Positions 57,189 through 64,000 of a DNA stretch of 64,000 nucleotides are shown here, one piece after another. The notes below the pieces were generated by a model. That model was not told where the DNA came from. It saw only the letters and a list, made by a program, of their open reading frames with translations, and made no database searches. Source of the DNA: Talpa occidentalis (lineage: Eukaryota > Chordata > Mammalia > Eulipotyphla > Talpidae); assembly GCF_014898055.3 (NCBI RefSeq), contig NW_023601433.1:49347876-49411875 (forward strand). The letters run 5' to 3'. Positions within the stretch are counted from its first letter, which is position 1. Each line of letters starts with the position of its first letter. A program made the position numbers and the translations under genes.

Positions 57189-57210
57189 ATTACAGCTCCC
57201 AGCATGCCAC
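57189..57210 (+). promoter_or_regulatory. ZNF143/Staf-like binding site
   Basis: ATTACAGCTCCCAGCATGCC resembles the ZNF143 SBS consensus (ACTACAATTCCCAGCATGC-like). A second reversed half, CTGCTGGGAATGAGG, lies about 25 bases on. Confidence 0.6.
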
Positions 57211-59750
57211 AAACTTGATTTCTTGAATGGGGGCTGCTGGGAATGAGGTGTGGAGCTAACTAAGCAGTTACGCTTGGCTTATAACCGAACATGAGTACTT
57301 ACTGTTTTTCTGGCTTCTACTTGTACTTGATACTTGGAGGAGATATGAAGGAAAGTCATGTAGAGAGACACTAGGAAGGGATTCTTGGAAGAGACACATT
57401 GGTGAGAGACATTCGGGGAGGCTGTTCCTGGTCCTTGGCTGAGCCATTAGCTTGGCAGCCATTAGCTTGATGTGGCGTAATTTGGATTTTGAATGTCTCT
57501 CTCTGTCCCAGCTCTGTGGGACCTGCCTAATCCCTTTCTTGTGGTTCCCCACAAGAAGTTACCTTAGACTTGTGGAAAGCTTTTGGCCCTTAGTAGCCCC
57601 ACTTTGGGCCCAGCCTATTTTACTGGGTGTTTGTTCATGAAGGGATAGGTAATTTTTGGAGTTTTTGTTGAAACTATTACTTGAAATCCTTTCAAATGTG
57701 CAACCAGTTCTGTTAAAAATCTGTCACACTAAGAGTCTGCTTCCTTTGCTTTCATACATGCAAATGACGGTATCCCTTTTAGACCATGCACCCCTTAACA
57801 GTTTGGGGCCCCTCAGTACCCCTCAGTCCTGTGCTGACAGCGTTTCTGCATTACTGCGAGAGTGAGAAGGCAGGTTTAAGTCCATTCTGCAAAAAACAGA
57901 AACCAGAAGCAAGTGGGCAGACTGATTACATGCCACCACACCATAGGCAGTGGTGGGTGGCAGTCAGGGGCTCTCAAGTGGAGAGTGGCCATCCTGACAC
58001 TTAGCTGTTGCACAGACTGACAGATTTGCAAAAAGGAGCATTCATGGACTGTTTAGGCTAATCGGAGAGTGCTTCCTTATATATGGTCTGTCAGGTCACA
58101 GGGGATAAGGTTCTTGAGGCGACTAGACAAGGAGGTCTTGTTTGGTGCCATCTCACTTCAAGATCATGGCTCCATGCCCTGAGCACAGTCATCAGTATTT
58201 CTGAAGAAAAAAAAAAACCCTGTTGCAGGAGAGACTTGGGCAACCCAAAGTCTGGGCCCCTCAGTCATTTTGTAAATGGTTCTCTCAAAAGAACCCAAGG
58301 GCAGGTTGCTCATTTGTTTGTTTGTTTTTTTAATCCTTATGCTAATCAGGGCATAATGACAGCTTCTTTCTTGCTTCCAACCAGGCTCATAGAACTAGCT
58401 TTGGATTCTTGAACTTGCTATCACCCAACCTGAAATCCCCCAGCAAGTAGGATTAAAATCCCCCTCTGCCCCAACTGAGTCCTGGAGCTTTGGCCAAAAG
58501 AAGAGAAAAAGAGAAAAGCTGACAGGGTGGAGGGGCTGCTTCTTGGGGAGCTTGCCAGAGAGGCTCCAGATTTAGTGAGAAGTCCCTCATCTGTCACTTC
58601 TGTCCCCAAGGGGCCAGTGCCTGAAGTGGTGTGGGCAATTGGCCTACAGGTTCCAGCCTAGAAATCCTCCTGGCATCTGACAGGGGTGTCAGATCAGTCC
58701 AGGGAATAAGGAGGGGTGCTGCACTGACCTGGCTGGGGTGGGGGAGCAGCACGTTAGGGAAAAGCCCTGAATGGGGGGCAGCAGGGGAGCCTCAGCAGGC
58801 TGGGACAGCCGCCAGCAGACAGCTTTGTTTTGCTGTGGCAGTTGCTTGTGATACTTCTCTTTCCTGAGACGCCAGCTGAGGGGAGCAGGGGAGGGGGGCA
58901 GAGGCAGGAATGAAAGGGAAAGGCTGCAGACACAGTAGAGAGAGGGATCCACATTTGGCACAGCTGCGGGGCAGGGCCTGCCTTGCCACCCGCCCCCTCA
59001 GATCTCCTCCATCCACCCTTCAGATCTCATGGCCAGGGGAGCAGATGTCTTGCTTGAGAGACCCCCCTATCAAGAACTCCCCTCACCCTCTCCTCCTCCC
59101 TGAAGCATGGCAGGGCTGGCTGCCAGTCTGAGAAATGGCCTGCCAGCTGTTGGCTCCCTCGGGGCACTGGCCCTGACTCTGCTTTGTGTGTGCCAGGAGG
59201 CAGGTGCTGTGGAGGGGGTGTAGCTCCCTGCAGCTTGAGGCCCAGGGGCTGGAGTGTATAGGCCAGGGGCAGAGGGGCTGTTGGTGATAAAGGGACAACA
59301 GATTGTTGAGACGAAGGGCAGCTGCCTCTTTAGGATTCAGGTCTGGGGAGGTAAAGGAGGATCCCCCATGAGCAACAGCAACAACTTGGACAAAATATTG
59401 GACAGACAAGGCAACAGTCTTGGACTAAATCTGAGATTCCACATTATTCCACTTCCAATTTCAAAAAAGCCTTCAATCATGGTTTCCTTTCCAGGTTTCA
59501 GACTTTCCCAGGGCAACTAACAAGAGGAATTTGTAAGTGCCTGGAGACATTTCTTAGGCTGGTCTGGCAAAACCTGCTTTGAAGTGAACCCTGAATTCTG
59601 CTGGGAACCCCAAGAGAGACGGCTCTGCCGGCAGGACTCCTCCAGGCTTTAGGCCTCTTGTGGGCTGGGGACACTTGTTATCCACCTGACCTGCCTTAGA
59701 ATCCCCTCAGACACCTTCCTGATGGTGGGGAGAGCAGCTGCCGGCTGTGA

Positions 59751-59766
59751 GGTCACCATGGTGACC
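59751..59766. promoter_or_regulatory. 16-bp perfect palindrome, RFX X-box-like
   Basis: GGTCACCATGGTGACC is its own reverse complement and fits the RFX pattern GTnRCC-ATGG-YAAC with one change per half. A further GGTGAC half follows. Confidence 0.75.
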
Positions 59767-60879
59767 GGTGACAGCTGGCAGTCCCACCTCCATCCCCCAG
59801 CCTGCCAGGCTTGCTCCCAGGCCCCCTGGCCCCCTCGGAGCCCCAGGACTGTAAGGCCTGCCCACTGGCTGCCTTGGGGAGCTTCCTTTTAGTGACAGAT
59901 TTCACTCTGGCAGCCCTAAGCTGAGGCAAATGGGCATAAAAGTGTCCCTGGAGGAAAACTCAAAGGCATTACAAATGTAAAGTATTGCTATTGTTATTAA
60001 TAAAACTGAACTCATTACTCAGGAGATAATGAAAATCATGATGTTAAAAGAACTGAGCCTAGTCGAATATCCTAATTCTCCTCTTGAGTGTCCCCAGACC
60101 TGTGACTCACTCATTTATCTAATCTTTCTGGTGTCCGGCTGAAATCTTTGTTTTATTTTAAGGCCAATTATTGATATTTTCATTTTTATCGTAAGTGAAG
60201 AAAGACTGATAAACTCCAATCTCAAAAATCCTCAGTTATTTCAAGTCTTTTTTTTAAGCTAAGCAACCTTAATTAATACGACTAGTGCTTTTTAATAACG
60301 AACATCTTTTTTCTTTCAGAATGACATTGTCATATCTGCTCAATAAATTAACATCAAATGGCTCATGTCACTCTTCAAGTCCACTTGCCAATAAAGAAGG
60401 AAAAGAAGTGAGGATTAGAGGAAGGCTAGGGGAATCATCTTGCAACTATCAAGAGGACCAACACCCAAATTTCAAAGTGTGTTACTTTTGTGCTTTTTGA
60501 GAGCCTATTTTCTATATCTCTGATCACCTCTAGTGCTCTTTTCTGAATCCCTTCTAGTTTTCAATGTCTTTTTTATGGGTGTTAATCACAATTACTCATC
60601 ATTCTGATCAGTGTTCAAGGGAGTAACAATATATCATATAAGAATTACTTTCCATTCTCTGCAAGTCATATGAGTATCCTTTATTAGAACCGTGGCTAAC
60701 TCTTTTTTTTTGCTTCTAATAACACTAACTTGTTATTTCACATTCAGCCTGTGGTTAGCTAAGACTCCAGGATTTTTTTTTTCCTGTCTTCTATTCTTGT
60801 GCTTAGCTATCAAGTATTTTTGTATTACTTTGAACTCCACCGTTTCATTGAAATTTTTTTTGTGTGAAATCACAGTAAA

Positions 60880-61060
60880 CACACACAAAATGTACATATT
60901 AGAAGTGTACAACTTGACACATTTTCATAAACAAAAAGGGCCCATCCAAACGGCATCCAGATTAAGCAACATTCCAGTATCAGTAACACAGAAGCCCTTC
61001 CTTGTCCCCGACCCCCTACGCACCACTATCTAGATTACTAATTTTGTAGGTTAATTTAGC
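60880..61060 (-). mobile_element. Old L1 3' UTR remnant
   Basis: TTAGAAGTGTACAACTTGAC, then ATTAAGCAACATTCCAGTAT and TTGTCCCCGACCCCCTACGC follow the reversed L1M 3' UTR order. Confidence 0.5.
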
Positions 61061-61369
61061 CAGTTTTTATTCCTTACAAAATGTCATAGCCTGGTCTGTG
61101 CTGTCATGTTTCGGTTTTATTCACATTGCCCTTCATTTTTCCTCTCCTTTATTAAACCTTCCTCATTAGTAGGCCTGCGAACCAAGGTATTTCAGTCTAG
61201 GACCTGTCAGTGTTGACAATGACTAAGCGACATAGTCCCAACGACATGCCAGATATCTGACTAGAATTTTACTTGAACCATGTAATGGTTACTTTGTCCC
61301 TTTTATTCTTCAAAAGTCACCATCTCCTCCCCAGGTTAATTTATATTCATATCAGGGTAAGAAGACATT

Positions 61370-61396
61370 GTGTGTGTGTGTGTGTGTGTGTGTGTA
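61370..61396. repeat. (GT)n microsatellite
   Basis: About 13 GT units. Confidence 0.95.
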
Positions 61397-61479
61397 CCTT
61401 TAACTCTATGAGGAATCATTTTTGCTACCATGAGTTAAATGACTGTGGAATTGTGGTTATGAATAGGGAGAATACCTTT

Positions 61480-61757
61480 TTTTTTTTTTTTTAAAGATTT
61501 ATTTACTTATTTTATACAAGAAGCGGAGTGCAGGCCAGATGCACGGGAGGGCGAGAGGATTCACCAGAGACAGAGCGGGGAACAGAACAGGCAGACTGAT
61601 GAAATACACTGCTGAGGGGAGCAGCGGGCGAGATAGGAGAGTTCTGCTGTGCCATATGGGACCCTTGTTGGCAGGCCAGGGTCGAAACCGCGCTGCAGAG
61701 GCTGCGGACAGCTTCACAGCGCAGCACTCAACCGCCTGCACCACCAGGGGAGGCCCA
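61480..61757 (-). mobile_element. tRNA-derived SINE, intermediate type, minus strand
   Basis: Poly-T and AAAGATTTATTTACTTATTT at left; GCACCACCAGGGGAGGCCC at right; CCAGATGCACGGGAGGG body as in the copy at 40641. Target duplication GAGAATACCTTT and GAGAACACCTTT at 61468-61479 and 61758-61769. Confidence 0.93.
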
Positions 61758-61769
61758 GAGAACACCTTT

Positions 61770-64000
61770 AATCCAAGTGTTCAATTCAGTGTTTAACCTC
61801 TAGTTGTGGTTTGTGCAGTTGATCGGGCAAGTATTGGAGGCAGGAAGAGGAGTGCTGATGGCTCCCAGGAGCACTTCCCAGCCTTTTCACAACACGGCAC
61901 CATAGAAAATGGTAATTTTTATGTGACAAACTGGGGTAAATGGAGAAAATATTTTTGAAGTACTGGATGATAAAACATAAGACTGTTTTTCATCATTCAG
62001 ATATGGACAACAATTATGTGTATGTTAAAATATAAACAGATATAATACATTATAGGTATTTATGTATTTATATAATATATATTTACATTTAAGGACTCTA
62101 ACAACACTTCCTTTTCTTTGTGTCATCTATTATGTTGATTTTTATGTGAGTGATGGTGTGAGTAAAATTTCAAATCCAAAGTAATTTATTTCATATCAAC
62201 AATTTCAGAATGGAGAAGTTCTAATTTGCAGAAAAAATATGCACTGGTAGAGCAGTGCTTCATCAGATAGCTCAGACAGCACTAAAGCTCATATCATATC
62301 ATATCATTCAAAGTTAAAACTGAAATTTTAAAATATATGTGAAGCTAGAGATTGACCTTCTTTGGGTTGCGGGCCATGCTATTGGGGCTCATGGAACAGA
62401 GTCCCAGCATCTCACCATGCTTGTCCGCGTACAGCAGCTGCAGACGTGTGGCTGGTTGCCCAAGTCCATGGCCAGGTTGTGGAGGCAGAGCCACAGGTGT
62501 GGGCTTGTTCATTGTGCTCATAAGCATGCTGCCTGTAGACAGGGGACAGGCCATCAGACCCCACCTTCCTGAAGGCCCTCTATGGAGCCTTAGGTGAGGC
62601 TACATCAGTGCCAGGTCCTGCTCTGCTGCCCCTGAAGGATAAGGAGACCATCTTCCAGTGCAAGACCATCTTCTGGAGCTCATTTGCATTATTCTGACTT
62701 GCTCAGCATTTGGGACATTGTTTTTATGATGTTTTAGTAATTGAGCCTAATGTTTTAGAATCCTTGTCCTTGCAGTTTACTCTAACAAAGTAGCATAGAA
62801 TAGGTGGCTTATAAACAACAGAAATTTATTTTTCACAGTTCTGGAGTTGGAAGTCCAGGTGCCAGGGTGTTTGGCTTCTGGCGAGAGTCCTCTTTCAGGT
62901 TGCAGATTGCCGACTTCTGTGTCTTTATGTGGTAGAAGAGAGGCAGGAATTCTCTGGGGTCCCTTTATATGCACACTAATCCCATTTTTTAGGGTTCTAC
63001 ATTCTTCACAACCTACCTTCCAAAGGCCCTGTCTCCAAGCATGATCACATTGGGGCGGGGGATATTGATATATGAATTTTGGGGAGGGAATGCAAACTTT
63101 CTGTCCATTGCAACTCTCTAGTATGTAAGCTGGTGTCTGAGCCAGTTGAGACTAGGAAAGCCTTGTTGAAAAACTTCCTGAGGTTGGTGAAAGGTGTGTG
63201 TTGAAAACCTTTACAGATTCTACAGACAGATGAGTCGTGGATTCAAAATTATGAATCAACTCAGAACAGAGGATTGTTACTAGGCTGCGAGAAAAGATCC
63301 ATCCTAAATACAGCCTGACTAAACCTGGTTGGACCAGAGAGGTTAGGCAATTCACATGGAATAATTAGTAAAGAGACCATTTATAAGAGTCTGAACAGGA
63401 TTAAGGGGCAGGTTAATGAAGCACTTTAGGATAGGATACCACTAACCCCTCCCCCTACATTTGAAGAGGAGAAACAGAAGAGGTTGGGCACCAGAACCTG
63501 GGGGCTAAGCTGTGTGGCTGAGGAATATGGACACGGACAACCTGTGATGTGTTGGAAAAATGCTAATGAAAGTTGCTGTTTGCCCTCCTCATCCTTCTGC
63601 CTCCAGCCTCCTACCAGAGCCTCTCGCCGGCCAAGTCCAAGTGGATGCAGTAGACAAAGAAGCCCATCAATGGGGTTTGTAGAGACCAGTTTCTGGTGCA
63701 CAGAACACACTTGGCCTCTATTGGACCCCTCTATGTTGCAATTCTTTGTTTTCCATTAAGAGAGACTAATTCCATTGCAGCCGTTCCCATTGTCATTTCC
63801 TGCTTACAGGAAATAGCCAAGAAGAGCTCTTCAAGGAGGCCTGTGAACACTACAATGGAATTCTTCCAACCTTGTGAAAAGAGGATATTTTAGTTCTCCT
63901 GGGAAGTGTGGTTAAGGTGTGGCTAAGCATGTTGAACAGAATAGATCCCTTCTAATATGCCTAATTTTCCAGACTTCAGTTTTCTTTTCTTCAGAATGAT
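61770..64000. other. Intergenic DNA, no gene seen
   Basis: 62340-62640 is more GC-rich than its flanks, with overlapping ORFs on both strands (62339-62597 and minus 62345-62554). It may be a decayed processed gene copy, but I could not identify it. 62770-63095 is an MLT1-like repeat. 63100-64000 shows nothing recognisable. Confidence 0.45.
62770..63095 (-). mobile_element. MLT1/MaLR-like ancient repeat (family uncertain)
   Basis: TAACAAAGTAGCATAGAATA, GGTGGCTTATAAACAACAGA, TTATTTTTCACAGTTCTGGA, CAGATTGCCGACTTCTGTGT and GGCCCTGTCTCCAAGCATGA run in the order of the same family as 55285-55868, in the same orientation. Confidence 0.75.

Larger units (their letters stand above)
53820..61467. other. 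Intergenic DNA with old repeats, SINE-free for 7.6 kb
   Basis: No gene. It contains MIR-like, MER5-like and MLT1-like fragments, TG runs (56826-56850, 61370-61396), a ZNF143-like site (57189-57210), an RFX-like palindrome (59751-59766) and an L1M remnant (60880-61060, minus). Many ORFs of 60-127 codons overlap on both strands without motifs. Confidence 0.5.

Noticed and set aside
1..64000. CRISPR arrays, bacterial operons, phage or defence systems
   Set aside because: No regularly spaced repeats or prokaryotic gene organisation; spliced gene, SINEs and L1s show vertebrate nuclear DNA.

Overview
This window looks like the nuclear genome of a placental mammal. It has long AT-rich introns and intergenic DNA, GT/AG-bounded exons, LINE-1 fragments, MIR/MER20/MER5-type ancient repeats and about 20 copies of a tRNA-derived SINE. 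The SINE head carries Pol III A and B boxes and reads GGCCTCCCCGGTGGCGCAGC. The SINE and the L1 lineage suggest a laurasiatherian, and I lean towards a bat of the horseshoe/roundleaf group. That assignment is an inference from memory of repeat styles, not a search result.

The only protein-coding gene I can support is the 3' half of ARHGAP12 (Rho GTPase-activating protein 12), on the + strand. Ten exons between 4362 and 19837 join in frame. They encode the last 363 residues: most of a PH domain, an acidic/basic linker and a complete RhoGAP domain with its arginine finger, ending at a TGA at 19835-19837. The 5' exons (SH3, WW domains, start of PH) lie upstream of the window. The 3' UTR probably runs to about 21.2 or 22.06 kb, with three AATAAA signals.

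Layout: 1-22060 is ARHGAP12 introns, exons and 3' UTR. 22060-25450 is featureless intergenic DNA. 25450-30690 is the wreck of an old + strand L1, cut by SINEs and by two younger L1s sharing one target site. 31130-32870 is an old minus-strand L1 cut by a SINE. 33-36 kb is mostly unique DNA. 36.4-37.5 kb is an old L1 with two nested insertions. 43.1-45.1 kb is a cluster of four SINEs in one orientation. 45766-46149 is an L1 with an internal inversion (twin priming). 48696-49136 is a solo retroviral LTR. 50740-51330 is a CpG island with an ETS site, inverted CCAAT boxes, GC boxes and an RFX X-box, a good candidate for the promoter of an unidentified transcript. The rest, to 64 kb, is intergenic with old repeats.

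I see no CRISPR array, operon, immune system or other gene cluster, and I do not claim a new biological system. The observations most worth checking are a 32-bp perfect palindrome in an ARHGAP12 intron, a 52-nt hairpin that is fully paired only as minus-strand RNA, the orphan CpG-island promoter, a ZNF143-like site, a 16-bp RFX-like palindrome, three strong G-quadruplex tracts, and several informative retrotransposition scars.
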